Shown here piece after piece: positions 32,057 through 39,802 of a DNA stretch of 64,000 nucleotides (position 1 is the stretch's first letter; the number at the start of each line of letters is the position of its first letter). This DNA is from Woeseiaceae bacterium (lineage in GTDB: Bacteria > Pseudomonadota > Gammaproteobacteria > Steroidobacterales > Woeseiaceae). The DNA is taken from NCBI GenBank assembly GCA_024640365.1, contig JAHEFE010000006.1:1-64000 (forward strand), read 5' to 3'. Under the pieces are notes generated by a model. It made no database searches and was not told the origin of the DNA. It saw only the letters and a list, made by a program, of their open reading frames with translations. The translations under genes and the position numbers were made by a program.

Positions 32057-32491
32057 ATGAAAACGTTTTCTGCCAAGCCAGCAGAAGTGCGCCGCGATTG
32101 GTATTTAATCGACGCAACTGGCCAAACTCTGGGACGATTGTCCACTGAAATAGCCAGCCGTCTGCGCGGTAAGCACAAGGCTGAATTTACACCGCACGTC
32201 GATACGGGCGACTATATTGTTGTTGTTAACGCTGCCAAAATTCGCGTTACTGGTAACAAATTGAAAGACAAGATGTATCACCGTTACACGGGCTATGTCG
32301 GTCATTTGAAGTCGGTTCCTTTGGAGAAGTTGCTTGCAGAGAAGCCGGAGAGCCCTCTGTACCTGTCAGTGAAGGGCATGCTTCCCCGTAACTCACTGGG
32401 ACGTAAGATGCTGTCCAAATTGAAAATTTACGCGGGTCCGCAACATGAACATGCGGCTCAGCAGCCAATTCCTCTGGAATTTAACGTCTGA
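32057..32491 (+). CDS. rplM: 50S ribosomal protein L13
   Basis: Primary assembly protein of the large subunit. ATG 32057 ([20 protein letters not shown]) gives 144 residues, the family length; the frame open to 31901 passes through the promoter and is not coding. Signatures are [29 protein letters not shown] in pieces, [19 protein letters not shown] and [20 protein letters not shown]. rpsI follows as usual. Confidence 0.98.
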   Translation: MKTFSAKPAEVRRDWYLIDATGQTLGRLSTEIASRLRGKHKAEFTPHVDTGDYIVVVNAAKIRVTGNKLKDKMYHRYTGYVGHLKSVPLEKLLAEKPESPLYLSVKGMLPRNSLGRKMLSKLKIYAGPQHEHAAQQPIPLEFNV

Positions 32492-32528
32492 TTCGAATTG
32501 ACGATTACTGCACAAGGCAAGTTTAGAA

Positions 32529-32921
32529 ATGAGTGAAACACAATTTTACGGTACAGGTCGGCGCAAGACTTCCACTGCACGGGTTTTCCTGAAGCGTGGC
32601 AGCGGCGAAATCAGAATTAACCAGCGTCCGCTCGATGTCTTTTTTGGTCGCAAAACTGCGCAAATGATTGTTCGTCAGCCTTTAGAGCTGTCTGACATGC
32701 TGGATAAGATGGATGTGTCGGTTACTGTAACTGGTGGTGGAACCACAGGTCAGGCCGGTGCTATACGTCACGGTATTACCCGTGCACTGATGGAATATGA
32801 CGAGTCTTTACGCCCGTCATTGCGCAAAGCTGGTTTTGTTACCCGTGATTCACGTGCGGTTGAGCGTAAGAAGGTCGGCCTTCGCAAAGCTCGTCGCGCT
32901 ACGCAGTTCTCGAAACGCTAA
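32529..32921 (+). CDS. rpsI: 30S ribosomal protein S9
   Basis: 130 residues, as in E. coli. The [21 protein letters not shown] start, the [14 protein letters not shown] core and the basic tail ending in RRATQFSKR are canonical; this tail reaches the decoding centre and contacts P-site tRNA. A tRNA-Gln gene follows 59 bases later without an obvious terminator in between. Confidence 0.98.
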   Translation: MSETQFYGTGRRKTSTARVFLKRGSGEIRINQRPLDVFFGRKTAQMIVRQPLELSDMLDKMDVSVTVTGGGTTGQAGAIRHGITRALMEYDESLRPSLRKAGFVTRDSRAVERKKVGLRKARRATQFSKR

Positions 32922-32980
32922 GTTACGGCTAGGCACAACTGCTGCCGAGTATGGGAGCAGTCCTGGCCGGGTCCTGAATT

Positions 32981-33054
32981 TGGGGGATCGTCTAGTGGTA
33001 GGACTGCGGACTCTGACTCCGCCAACGGGGGTTCGAATCCCTCTCCCCCAGCCA
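32981..33054 (+). tRNA. tRNA-Gln (anticodon CTG)
   Basis: Full cloverleaf with encoded CCA: acceptor TGGGGGA/TCCCCCA plus GCCA, D arm GTC-TAGTGGTAG-GAC, anticodon stem GCGGA/TCCGC with loop CTCTGAC, variable CAAC, T arm GGGGG-TTCGAAT-CCCTC. The U1-A72 pair is typical of tRNA-Gln. Its last 18 bases also begin the direct repeat described below. Confidence 0.95.
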
Positions 33055-33190
33055 AGAAATCAAAAGGCCTCCGCAAGGAGGTCTTTTTTTTAGATTTCGA
33101 AGGGGAGACGGCGATGAGAACCCCAGGGTTCGACAAAATCACTGTGTGATTTTGGACCGACGAGCAAGGCGAGTCGACCCGCAGGGCGAG
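33037..33190 (+). repeat. tRNA-tail/terminator direct repeat, copy 1
   Basis: 154-bp unit that starts inside the tRNA-Gln T arm (last 18 bases of the tRNA), continues through a Rho-independent terminator, a perfect 9-bp hairpin at 33134-33154 and a GC-rich GACGAGCAAGGCGAG segment. It matches copy 2 except for one base (33061 C, 33231 G). Confidence 0.95.
33062..33091 (+). terminator. Rho-independent terminator after tRNA-Gln
   Basis: GGCCTCC-GCAA-GGAGGTC hairpin followed by a run of eight T. It ends the transcript carrying tRNA-Gln and possibly rplM-rpsI. Confidence 0.9.
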
Positions 33191-33206
33191 GGCATCGCCC
33201 GAGTCC

Positions 33207-33360
33207 ATCCCTCTCCCCCAGCCAAGAAATGAAAAGGCCTCCGCAAGGAGGTCTTTTTTTTAGATTTCGAAGGGGAGACGGCGATGAGAACCCCAGGGTT
33301 CGACAAAATCACTGTGTGATTTTGGACCGACGAGCAAGGCGAGTCGACCCGCAGGGCGAG
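33207..33360 (+). repeat. tRNA-tail/terminator direct repeat, copy 2
   Basis: Second 154-bp copy, offset 170 bases from copy 1 with a 16-base spacer (33191-33206). It carries only the 18-base 3' end of the tRNA, so there is no second tRNA gene. The hairpin recurs at 33304-33324. The spacer forms a further GGGCGA/TCGCCC stem with the end of copy 1. Confidence 0.95.
33232..33261 (+). terminator. Duplicated Rho-independent terminator
   Basis: Same GGCCTCC-GCAA-GGAGGTC hairpin plus T run as after tRNA-Gln, 170 bases downstream. It is a back-up stop with no gene between the two. Confidence 0.85.
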
Positions 33361-33390
33361 AACGAGTGCCGAATTACTTTAGTAGCGCAT

Positions 33391-33416
33391 AAAAAAAGCC
33401 CCTTACAAAGGAGCTT
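33391..33416 (-). terminator. Rho-independent terminator of rpiA
   Basis: On the reverse strand AAGCTCCTT-TGT-AAGGGGCTT followed by a run of T (A run at 33391-33397 on the forward strand), 25 bases past the rpiA stop. Confidence 0.85.
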
Positions 33417-33440
33417 CTTTTGCGAGGAGTGGCATGCCTC

Positions 33441-34100
33441 TTATGATCCCATCGTTTTTATACCGGTCGGTGTACCAATTAACAGGACGTCGGCGGGTCG
33501 GCGCGCAAATATGCCTACCGATACAACGCCCGCCATCTGGTTTATACGATCCTCCATTTCCAGGGGGTTGCTGATGGCAAGGTTGTGAACGTCAAGAATG
33601 TGATTGCCATTATCCGTTATAAACCCTTCTCTCCAAATTGGCTGCCCACGCATCTTTATCAATTGCCTGGATATATAGGACTGCGCCATTGGGATCACTT
33701 CAATAGGCAGAGGGAACTTACCCAGCATTGCGACAAATTTGCTCTCATCAATAATGCAGACAAATTTCCTCGATGCGGCCGCCAAGATCTTCTCTCGGGT
33801 CAAAGCGCCGCCACCGCCCTTGATCAGATGGAAGTGCTTGGTCGCTTCGTCCGCGCCATCGATATACAGGTCAGCTGTGCCAACACTGTTGAGAAGCGAG
33901 ACTTCGAATCCCAGTTTTTGCAACCGATCGGTCGTTTCCGATGAGCTGGAAACCAATGCACCAATCTTGTTACGAACGGTTGGCAACATGTCAATCAGAC
34001 AATTTACGGTCGAGCCTGTACCGATGCCGATGGTCATCCCTTCGAGGATGTAATCAAGTGCTGCTTTGGCAGCCTCTTTCTTTTGATCGAGTTGTGACAT
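33441..34100 (-). CDS. rpiA: Ribose-5-phosphate isomerase A
   Basis: Interconverts ribose-5-phosphate and ribulose-5-phosphate. ATG 34100 (MSQLDQKKEAAKAALDYI) gives 219 residues, exactly the E. coli length; the upstream in-frame extension to 34142 is unlikely. Signatures are GMTIGIGTGSTVNCLID, DLYIDGADEAT, KGGGGALTREKILAA and GVVSVGIFARRPADVLLIG. Confidence 0.97.
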   Translation of the reverse strand: MSQLDQKKEAAKAALDYILEGMTIGIGTGSTVNCLIDMLPTVRNKIGALVSSSSETTDRLQKLGFEVSLLNSVGTADLYIDGADEATKHFHLIKGGGGALTREKILAAASRKFVCIIDESKFVAMLGKFPLPIEVIPMAQSYISRQLIKMRGQPIWREGFITDNGNHILDVHNLAISNPLEMEDRINQMAGVVSVGIFARRPADVLLIGTPTGIKTMGS

Positions 34101-34210
34101 ATTTGGGGCTTTTCCGCTCGTATGCGTTCGAATGGGTGCCAACTGGTCAAATTTAGACGAAGGTTATCTGATTACCGTCCGCATCTCCAGAATTAAAGGG
34201 GCCGGAACGA

Positions 34211-34236
34211 AATGTGCCCGCTTGCGCGGGCACATT
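34211..34236. terminator. Strong hairpin between rpiA and the histone-like gene
   Basis: AATGTGCCCGC-TTGC-GCGGGCACATT is a perfect 11-bp stem. It lies downstream of the reverse-strand lysine-rich gene and upstream of rpiA. The T run on the reverse strand is short (TTTCGTT), so termination is likely but imperfect. Confidence 0.6.
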
Positions 34237-34355
34237 ATTGTTTCGGAAGAAGGCCCTATTTGAATGAAATAGGCTCTTACCGACTGCAGCCCATAAATCA
34301 GGCTACATATTCTCCAAGCTGGCAGCATTTCTAGCTTATTTGCTGCCCAAGTCCT

Positions 34356-34679
34356 CTACTTTTTAACAGAAGCCTTCTTTACAGACGCTTTCTTAGCAGA
34401 AGCTTTCTTAGCAGAGGCTTTCTTCTTAGGAGCTTTCTTTTTCGCCTTTTTCTTAGCGACCTTCTTTTTAGCTACTTTCTTTTTCGCCTTTTTCTTGGCG
34501 ACTTTTTTCTTAGCTACTTTCTTTTTCGCCTTTTTCTTGGCGACTTTTTTCTTCGCTACTTTTTTCTTAGCAACTTTCTTTTTTGCTGCTACTTTTTTCT
34601 TTGCCGTTACTTTGCGCTTCACCGAAACTTTCTTCTTAGAAGCAACTTTCTTCTTACTCGATTTTTTCTTGGTAGCCAT
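34356..34679 (-). CDS. Lysine-rich histone H1-like protein
   Basis: 107 residues, 58 of them lysine, the rest almost only Ala, Val and Ser. The body is a repeat of AKKKVAKKKVAKKK, encoded by three tandem 42-bp units. It resembles AlgP and other bacterial histone-H1-like C-terminal-tail proteins that bind DNA without sequence specificity; such proteins compact DNA or affect transcription. The promoter has a TATACT -10 (34711-34716, reverse strand) and the start has GGAG upstream. There is no globular domain. Polyphosphate or RNA binding is also possible. Repeat copy number may vary between strains. Confidence 0.85.
   Translation of the reverse strand: MATKKKSSKKKVASKKKVSVKRKVTAKKKVAAKKKVAKKKVAKKKVAKKKAKKKVAKKKVAKKKAKKKVAKKKVAKKKAKKKAPKKKASAKKASAKKASVKKASVKK
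34441..34566. repeat. Three tandem 42-bp units inside the lysine-rich gene
   Basis: Units begin at 34441, 34483 and 34525; each encodes 14 residues of the AKKKV pattern. Differences are few and mostly synonymous, which suggests recent slippage or gene conversion. Confidence 0.85.
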
Positions 34680-34985
34680 TCAATTTCTCCGTGTCGGGTA
34701 CCCGCTGTCGAGTATATACAACAAAAGGGAAAAATCCAGCTTGCTCAAAATACCTGGAAGTCTTGCTGGCAAGTTTTTTTAGGTGATTTAAACCAGCTTT
34801 AAAAAAGGTGTTCCTGAAAAACCGGTGGCGTATTTTTGCGGCAGGGATTTCCATTTGGGCAAAACAGCCCGTGCTGTCTTTTTAAAAGCGAAGTTGTAAA
34901 CGCGTGGAATTGCTTAAATGACGCGGGTTTTGAAGCATATTGTTTATTCTTGGTTGCGCGCCGCGCTTGCAGGGAGAGGGAAGGG
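34680..34985. other. 306-base gap between the histone-like gene and ygfA
   Basis: It holds the histone-like promoter at its left end and a short hairpin (ACAGC-ACGG-GCTGT with a T4 tail on the reverse strand, about 34864-34878) that may end the ygfA transcript. The rest is AT-rich with no ORF or RNA I can support. Confidence 0.5.
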
Positions 34986-35576
34986 TTAGCCGGCAAAAGC
35001 AAATGATTGGTTTTCTGTAAATACGAAATCCAGTGCGACATCCCAGGGGTCGAAGGGTAAGTTTTGGTGCTCCTGACAGGCGTGCGCAAGTGCTATTAAA
35101 GTTACGGTTTTGCGCAAATGTGCGGAGTTTGTGAACGAGAAGTATCGGTCGTAGTAGCCGCCACCCATCCCGAGCCGGTTCCCGTTTTTGTCAAAAGCCA
35201 GCAAAGGAAAGAACACCAAGTCCAGTTCTTCTGGCACGGCAATTTCTGTTTTTGGTTGCAAAACCGGTTCGGCTATTCCGAAAAAGTTTTGTTCCAGTCG
35301 CGTTTCTAAATTGTAGATTACAAAACGCATAGTTTTGTCTTTGTTGATTACCGGTACGTAGACTTTTTTGTTTTGGTGCCAGGCTTCTTCAATGATGCGT
35401 GTTGTGTTTACTTCCTTACCTTGGGAAAGATAAACGGCTATTTTAGTTGCCGATAAGAACTTGTCACTGGCAAAGACCGCCTCGGCAATTGTCTTGGAGT
35501 TTGCCTGGCAGGCTGCGTCAGTCATGCGTTGGCGTGTGGCCAGATACTGTTTTCGGAGGAGTTTTTTATCGGTCAT
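34986..35576 (-). CDS. ygfA: 5-formyltetrahydrofolate cyclo-ligase
   Basis: Converts 5-formyl-THF to 5,10-methenyl-THF with ATP, clearing an inhibitor of folate enzymes (glycine cleavage and SHMT side product). ATG 35576 (MTDKKLLRKQYLATRQRM) gives 196 residues. The open frame to 35726 runs through the 6S RNA and is rejected. Family motifs are IAVYLSQGKEVNT, VPVINKDKTMRFV, LDLVFFPLLAFDKNGNRLGMGGGYYDRYF and FDPWDVALDFVFTE, in that order. The gene lies next to the 6S RNA as in E. coli. Confidence 0.95.
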   Translation of the reverse strand: MTDKKLLRKQYLATRQRMTDAACQANSKTIAEAVFASDKFLSATKIAVYLSQGKEVNTTRIIEEAWHQNKKVYVPVINKDKTMRFVIYNLETRLEQNFFGIAEPVLQPKTEIAVPEELDLVFFPLLAFDKNGNRLGMGGGYYDRYFSFTNSAHLRKTVTLIALAHACQEHQNLPFDPWDVALDFVFTENQSFAFAG

Positions 35577-35620
35577 TGCTTGAATTTTGTTGGGGCGGAT
35601 CCGGTACGTGATGGAAAGAT

Positions 35621-35810
35621 GACGCCTCCCGCCTGTACCGTTACTTTCCGTCGCTCTCGAACCAGAGCGTAAGGTGGGGTCAGCCGAGGTGGCTACAGGC
35701 TCCCTGCGTTTAGCAGTTTTGCGCATAAGCCACCAACAGAGCGCGACCCCGATGTAGATAGTTAGGGTCGAAAGGTTTCCAGGTCGGTATCGAATACCGC
35801 AGGAGGCGTC
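35621..35810 (-). ncRNA. ssrS: 6S RNA candidate
   Basis: About 190 bases between zapA and ygfA, the conserved ssrS position. Read on the reverse strand the ends pair perfectly (GACGCCTCC at 35810-35802 with GGAGGCGTC at 35629-35621). Inside are GGGGTC/GACCCC (35750-35745 with 35681-35676), GGTGGCT/AGCCACC (35734-35728 with 35694-35688) and TGCG/CGCA, leaving internal loops between stems: the long, bubble-containing rod that mimics an open promoter and binds sigma-70 RNA polymerase. Ends are approximate. Confidence 0.85.
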
Positions 35811-35842
35811 AATTTAAAACATGAGGTAATGATATACCTTAT

Positions 35843-36160
35843 TCAAAGTTCTAGCTGTTGATTGGCTCCGAGTGCTGTTTCAACTCGATCAGATAAAAGC
35901 TTCAGCCGGTTTCCGAGATTACCCTCAATCGCGCGATCTGTTGCCTGAGCCCGCAAAAGGTCATTTGCAATATTGAGCGCTGCCATAACGGCGATGCGAT
36001 CCAAGCCTACAATTTTGCCGCTATCTCTAATTTCCCGCATTTTGGCGTTTAGCATTTCCGCGGAGTCGAGTAGATCTGTCCGCTCACTCGCCGGGCAGGA
36101 AACCTGATATTCCTTTTCCAGAATTCGAACACTTATATGTGCATAGCTTTCGGACATCAA
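35843..36160 (-). CDS. zapA: Cell division protein ZapA
   Basis: Small FtsZ-ring crosslinker, 105 residues. The N-terminus with SVRILEKEYQVSCPASERTDLLDSAEML (in pieces) and the DRIAVMAALNIANDLL helix are typical; the C-terminal part is a coiled coil. Directly followed by the 6S RNA on the same strand, as in E. coli, so both may share a promoter. Confidence 0.95.
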   Translation of the reverse strand: MMSESYAHISVRILEKEYQVSCPASERTDLLDSAEMLNAKMREIRDSGKIVGLDRIAVMAALNIANDLLRAQATDRAIEGNLGNRLKLLSDRVETALGANQQLEL

Positions 36161-36232
36161 AAATACTCCGTCACTGGGTGCCCGCAGCCGGGCAATAATA
36201 GCGATATAAAACAGCGTTTCGAGGGTGTGCGA

Positions 36233-36463
36233 TCAGGCGTTTTGTTCCATAGCCTTGAGGCGACCAATCATCGCTTCGACTCGAGCTCGCACTTGCTCAT
36301 TTTTTTGCAGCAATGTAGCCCGTTCCGCTGTCAGTATTTCCTGTCGTTGTTTAAGGGAGCGGTTGTCGTCCTGCAATTGCTCGCAAACCTCCACCAGCGC
36401 CTCAACACGCTTTTCCAGGTGCCGCAACTCGCTTTCAAACTTTTGAATCGGATCATTAGCCAT
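36233..36463 (-). CDS. ZapB-like short coiled-coil protein (TIGR02449 type)
   Basis: 76 residues from ATG 36463 (MANDPIQKFESELRHLEKRV); the frame opens further upstream without conservation. Almost the whole chain is one heptad-rich coiled coil (LVEVCEQLQDDNRSLKQRQ, AERATLLQKNEQVRARVEAM). This short family lies beside zapA in Pseudomonas-type genomes and is likened to ZapB. A role at the division ring is inferred from position and shape. Confidence 0.85.
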   Translation of the reverse strand: MANDPIQKFESELRHLEKRVEALVEVCEQLQDDNRSLKQRQEILTAERATLLQKNEQVRARVEAMIGRLKAMEQNA

Positions 36464-36591
36464 TTGCGCAATATAGAGCCGCGCAGGCGCAGAATCAATC
36501 TGCAATTGGTACTATTTGGTGTCTCTACGACCGTGACAGGCCGTTGTGGGGCAATATATATGTATAGGTGACTGCCGGAGGCAGGTAGCGG

Positions 36592-37164
36592 ATGGAATTT
36601 TTGATCGAATACGTAGACATGGATGAGGCTCTCCGGCGCGCCGGATCAACCTGGGGGGGCGCTCAGGCGCATGGTCTGCTATGCGGGCAGTTGTCTGTCG
36701 GCGGTGTTAATGCACGGGCGGAGTGGTTGCGCCAAGTACTGGAGGGCTGCGATTCGGCCAATGCCTTGCGGGGCGAAAGTGAAATGCTGCTGAATCGCGC
36801 GTTTGATTTTACGCATCGCCAACTGTCTGGTCGGCAGTCGGAGTTTCAGCTTTTGTTGCCGGCAGACAATTGTCCGACAATCGAGCGGGTCGCAGCTTTG
36901 GCGCATTGGTGCGAGGGTTTTTTGCACGGGCTGGTCTCTTCGCCAGCTTCGCCGGCCTTAAAGAAGCGCTTGGCGGAAGAGCCAATCAGCGAAGTGATTC
37001 AAGACTTCTTGCAGATTACGCGCGCGTATAGCGAATCGGAAGATGAGTCTACTGAATCTGCGTACGTCGAAGTCCTGGAGTATGTGCGGGTTACGGCTCA
37101 GGTCGTTTATGAGGAGTTGGCGGAGAATCGCGGGCCGCTGCCCGAGAGTTCCCAGTTACATTAA
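36592..37164 (+). CDS. ygfB: YgfB/UPF0149 family protein
   Basis: 190 residues. Family features are a helical fold with AHGLLCGQLSVGG near the N-terminus and AALAHWCEGFLHGL in the centre. It precedes pepP as in E. coli. In Pseudomonas YgfB is reported as a regulator that dampens expression of an amidase; whether that holds here is unknown. It is divergent from the ZapB-like gene. Confidence 0.93.
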   Translation: MEFLIEYVDMDEALRRAGSTWGGAQAHGLLCGQLSVGGVNARAEWLRQVLEGCDSANALRGESEMLLNRAFDFTHRQLSGRQSEFQLLLPADNCPTIERVAALAHWCEGFLHGLVSSPASPALKKRLAEEPISEVIQDFLQITRAYSESEDESTESAYVEVLEYVRVTAQVVYEELAENRGPLPESSQLH

Positions 37165-37246
37165 AACCATATCAATTTATCCATTTCAGCTTTTGCCAGA
37201 GTAGAATGGCGCAAGTTTTGTACCGGTTTCCAACAAAGGTGTTTGA

Positions 37247-38551
37247 ATGAACAATAATGAATTTGCAAAGCGTCGGCGTCAGCTCATGCGAATGGTTGGC
37301 CAGGGTGGCATTGTGGTTTTGCCAGCCGCCCCTGTAAGAACCCGTACCCGAGACACTGAACACCCATTTCGGCAAGACAGCGATTTTCATTACCTGACCG
37401 GATTCGGTGAGCCTGATGCTGTTATGGCGCTAGTGCCAGGACGCCCAAACGGCGAATATATTTTATTTGTGCGAGAGCGCGATATAACCAAGGAGCGCTG
37501 GGATGGATCGCGTGCCGGCCCCGAGGGTGCGATTGAGCAGTACGGTGCCGATGACGCTTTTCCAATCGATGATATTGACGATATTTTGCCGGGCATCATT
37601 GAGTCCTGTAGTCGCGTTTACTACACGATGGGCGCCTACGCCGAATTTGATGTGCGGATTGCAGATTGGGTCAAGGCGTTGCGCTCAATGAATTCTAAAG
37701 GAATCCACACGCCGCAAGAATTTGTTGCGTTGGATCATCTGTTGCACGATATGCGCATGTACAAAAGCCGTGCTGAGCTAGCAACGATGCGTAAGGCAGC
37801 GACGATTGCGGCGAATGCGCACAAGCGCGCAATGCAAGTGGTCAAGCCCGGCATGTTTGAGTATGAGATCGAGGCCGAGTTTGCTCATGAGTTTTGCCGC
37901 AACAATGCTGGCCATTCCTACAACCCGATTGTTGGCGGTGGAGCCAACGCGTGCGTTTTGCACTACGTTGAAAATTCGGCCGAACTTAAAGATGGCGACT
38001 TGTTGCTGATCGATGCTGGTTGTGAATATGACTACTACGCGTCCGATATTACGAGGACCTTTCCGGTCAATGGTCGCTTCTCGCCTGAGCAGCGTGCCGT
38101 TTATGAGATCGTTCTTGAGGCACAATATGCGGCGATCGAAAAAGCCGTAGTAGGCAATCACTGGAATGAGCCGCACGATGCAGCGGTAAAAGTGATTACG
38201 AAGGGGTTGAAAAAGATAGGCCTGCTTAAAGGCGCGTTGCGGGATTTGATTCGGGATGCCGCGTACCAGCCTTTCTTTATGCACCGAACCGGCCATTGGC
38301 TTGGCCTGGACGTGCATGACGTTGGGGACTATAAAGTCGGCGAAGAATGGCGCGTTTTAGAGCCGGGTATGGTTATGACCGTTGAGCCAGGAATTTACAT
38401 TGCGCCGCAACGCGGCGTGCCCAAACGCTGGTGGAATATCGGAGTTCGAATTGAAGACGATATCGTGATTACCAAGGCCGGCCCCGACGTCTTGAGCAAG
38501 GGTATCGTCAAGGATCCTGATGACATTGAACGGTTGATGAGCACCGGGTAG
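37247..38551 (+). CDS. pepP: Xaa-Pro aminopeptidase P
   Basis: Releases the N-terminal residue before proline. 434 residues, the E. coli length. The pita-bread metallopeptidase ligands are visible: Asp in LLIDAGCEYDYYASDITRTF (two Asp), His in HRTGHWLGLDVHDVG, Glu in MTVEPGIYI and Glu in GVRIEDDIVIT. The N-terminal domain has DSDFHYLTGFGEPDAV. The stop abuts ubiH, so the pair is translated as one unit. Confidence 0.97.
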   Translation: MNNNEFAKRRRQLMRMVGQGGIVVLPAAPVRTRTRDTEHPFRQDSDFHYLTGFGEPDAVMALVPGRPNGEYILFVRERDITKERWDGSRAGPEGAIEQYGADDAFPIDDIDDILPGIIESCSRVYYTMGAYAEFDVRIADWVKALRSMNSKGIHTPQEFVALDHLLHDMRMYKSRAELATMRKAATIAANAHKRAMQVVKPGMFEYEIEAEFAHEFCRNNAGHSYNPIVGGGANACVLHYVENSAELKDGDLLLIDAGCEYDYYASDITRTFPVNGRFSPEQRAVYEIVLEAQYAAIEKAVVGNHWNEPHDAAVKVITKGLKKIGLLKGALRDLIRDAAYQPFFMHRTGHWLGLDVHDVGDYKVGEEWRVLEPGMVMTVEPGIYIAPQRGVPKRWWNIGVRIEDDIVITKAGPDVLSKGIVKDPDDIERLMSTG

Positions 38552-39802
38552 TTGGTTGTGACTGACGGCGACTCAGCTTTTGATATTGTCATTGCCGGTG
38601 GCGGCATGATTGGAAGTAGCCTGGCATTGGCACTGGCACCACTGGGTTTGAAGATTGCGGTTGTTGAGGCCGTGCCGAGAGGTGGTGGGCAGCAACCCAG
38701 TTTTGATGATCGGTCGACAGCCTTGTCCCGCAGTAGTCAGAAGTTTTTTTCGGCAATCGACCTCTGGTCGGGAATAGAGTCCAGCGCGACGCCCATTCGT
38801 CATATTCATGTGTCTGACCGCGGCCGATTCGGCTTCTCGCACCTGGATGCCGGGGAGCAAGGAGTCGAGGCCCTTGGGTATGTAGTTATCAATCGGGTGC
38901 TCGGGGAGGTGCTGCAGGCAGGTATCGATAACGCCACAGGAGTGAAGCTTCTGTGTCCGGCAAAGATCGTTTCTGTTTACAACGATGTGGATGACGTACG
39001 AGTAACCGTTGAAGAGCAGGTCGATCAGCACCGGGAATTGCGCTGTCGCTTGCTGGTTGCGGCGGACGGCGCTAACTCTAAGGTTCGCTCAATGATTGGA
39101 TTGAGCGCAACACAAAAGCCGTACGATCAACATGCAGTGATAGGTAATTTATTGCCGGAAAAGACGCACAATAATATTGCCTACGAACGCTTTACCCCAA
39201 ACGGACCCATTGCCATGCTTCCAGTCGCGGATGATCGTGCTGCATTTGTGTGGACCATGGATCCGCAGGAAGCATCGCGAGTAGGCGCTTTGTCTGACGT
39301 TGAGTTCACTCAGGAATTGCAGTCTGCCTTCGGTTATAGGCTGGGCCAATTTTCCCGGATAGGCAAGCGCGCCGCGTATCCACTGTCACTAAGTAAGGCG
39401 AGCGCTCTTGTTGCGCGGCGCAGTGTCGTAATCGGTAATGCGGCACATGGTCTGCATCCGGTTGCAGGTCAGGGATTTAATCTCGGGCTGCGCGACGTTG
39501 CCGCCCTCGCCGAGAGCCTGGCCGACGCACAACGAGAAAGCGGCCCTGCGTTTGATCCAGGCAATCCCGATACGCTGGGGGATTATGCCGAGTGGCGTAA
39601 GTCTGATCAGCAAAAACTTGTTGGCTTTACCGATGGTCTGGTCAAGTTGTTCGCCAGCCAACTGCGGCCGCTGAAAACGCTCCGCAATCTGGGTATGTGG
39701 GGATTTGATTTGGTCCCGGGATTTCGCGGTCTGTTCGCACGACATACGATGGGTCTGGCGGGGCGGTTGCCGAGACTGTCGCGAGGGCTGCCACTAAAAT
39801 GA
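38552..39802 (+). CDS. ubiH: 2-octaprenyl-6-methoxyphenol hydroxylase UbiH
   Basis: FAD monooxygenase of ubiquinone synthesis. The start is TTG 38552 directly after the pepP stop, or GTG 38558 two codons later. The FAD-binding motif IVIAGGGMIGSSLALALAP is at the N-terminus, VAADGANSKVRSMIGL in the middle and VVIGNAAHGLHPVAGQGFNLGLRD near residue 290. It overlaps ubiI by ATGA. Assignment to UbiH rather than UbiI is from gene order and similarity. Confidence 0.93.
   Translation: MVVTDGDSAFDIVIAGGGMIGSSLALALAPLGLKIAVVEAVPRGGGQQPSFDDRSTALSRSSQKFFSAIDLWSGIESSATPIRHIHVSDRGRFGFSHLDAGEQGVEALGYVVINRVLGEVLQAGIDNATGVKLLCPAKIVSVYNDVDDVRVTVEEQVDQHRELRCRLLVAADGANSKVRSMIGLSATQKPYDQHAVIGNLLPEKTHNNIAYERFTPNGPIAMLPVADDRAAFVWTMDPQEASRVGALSDVEFTQELQSAFGYRLGQFSRIGKRAAYPLSLSKASALVARRSVVIGNAAHGLHPVAGQGFNLGLRDVAALAESLADAQRESGPAFDPGNPDTLGDYAEWRKSDQQKLVGFTDGLVKLFASQLRPLKTLRNLGMWGFDLVPGFRGLFARHTMGLAGRLPRLSRGLPLK

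Noticed and set aside
32797-33093. Forward open frame running through the end of rpsI and tRNA-Gln
   Set aside because: It is out of frame with rpsI, crosses a tRNA and a terminator, and has no coding features.
32918-33208. Reverse open frame over tRNA-Gln and repeat copy 1
   Set aside because: Its peptide is a translation of the tRNA and tail repeat (a common artefact of tRNA-overlapping ORFs).
33207-33224. Possible second tRNA gene
   Set aside because: Only the last 18 bases of the tRNA are present; no acceptor 5' strand, D arm or anticodon arm precedes it.
33229-33588. Forward open frame over repeat copy 2 into rpiA
   Set aside because: It translates the repeat and the antisense of rpiA; no start signal or family.
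34441-34566. CRISPR-like tandem repeat
   Set aside because: The units are contiguous without spacers and are in frame with a lysine-rich coding sequence.
34495-34782. Forward ORF rich in Phe (MATFFLATFFF)
   Set aside because: It is the antisense of the lysine-rich gene, whose AAG/AAA codons read as TTC/TTT.
35577-35726. N-terminal extension of the ygfA frame
   Set aside because: It lies in the 6S RNA candidate and has no similarity to cyclo-ligases; ATG 35576 gives the right length.
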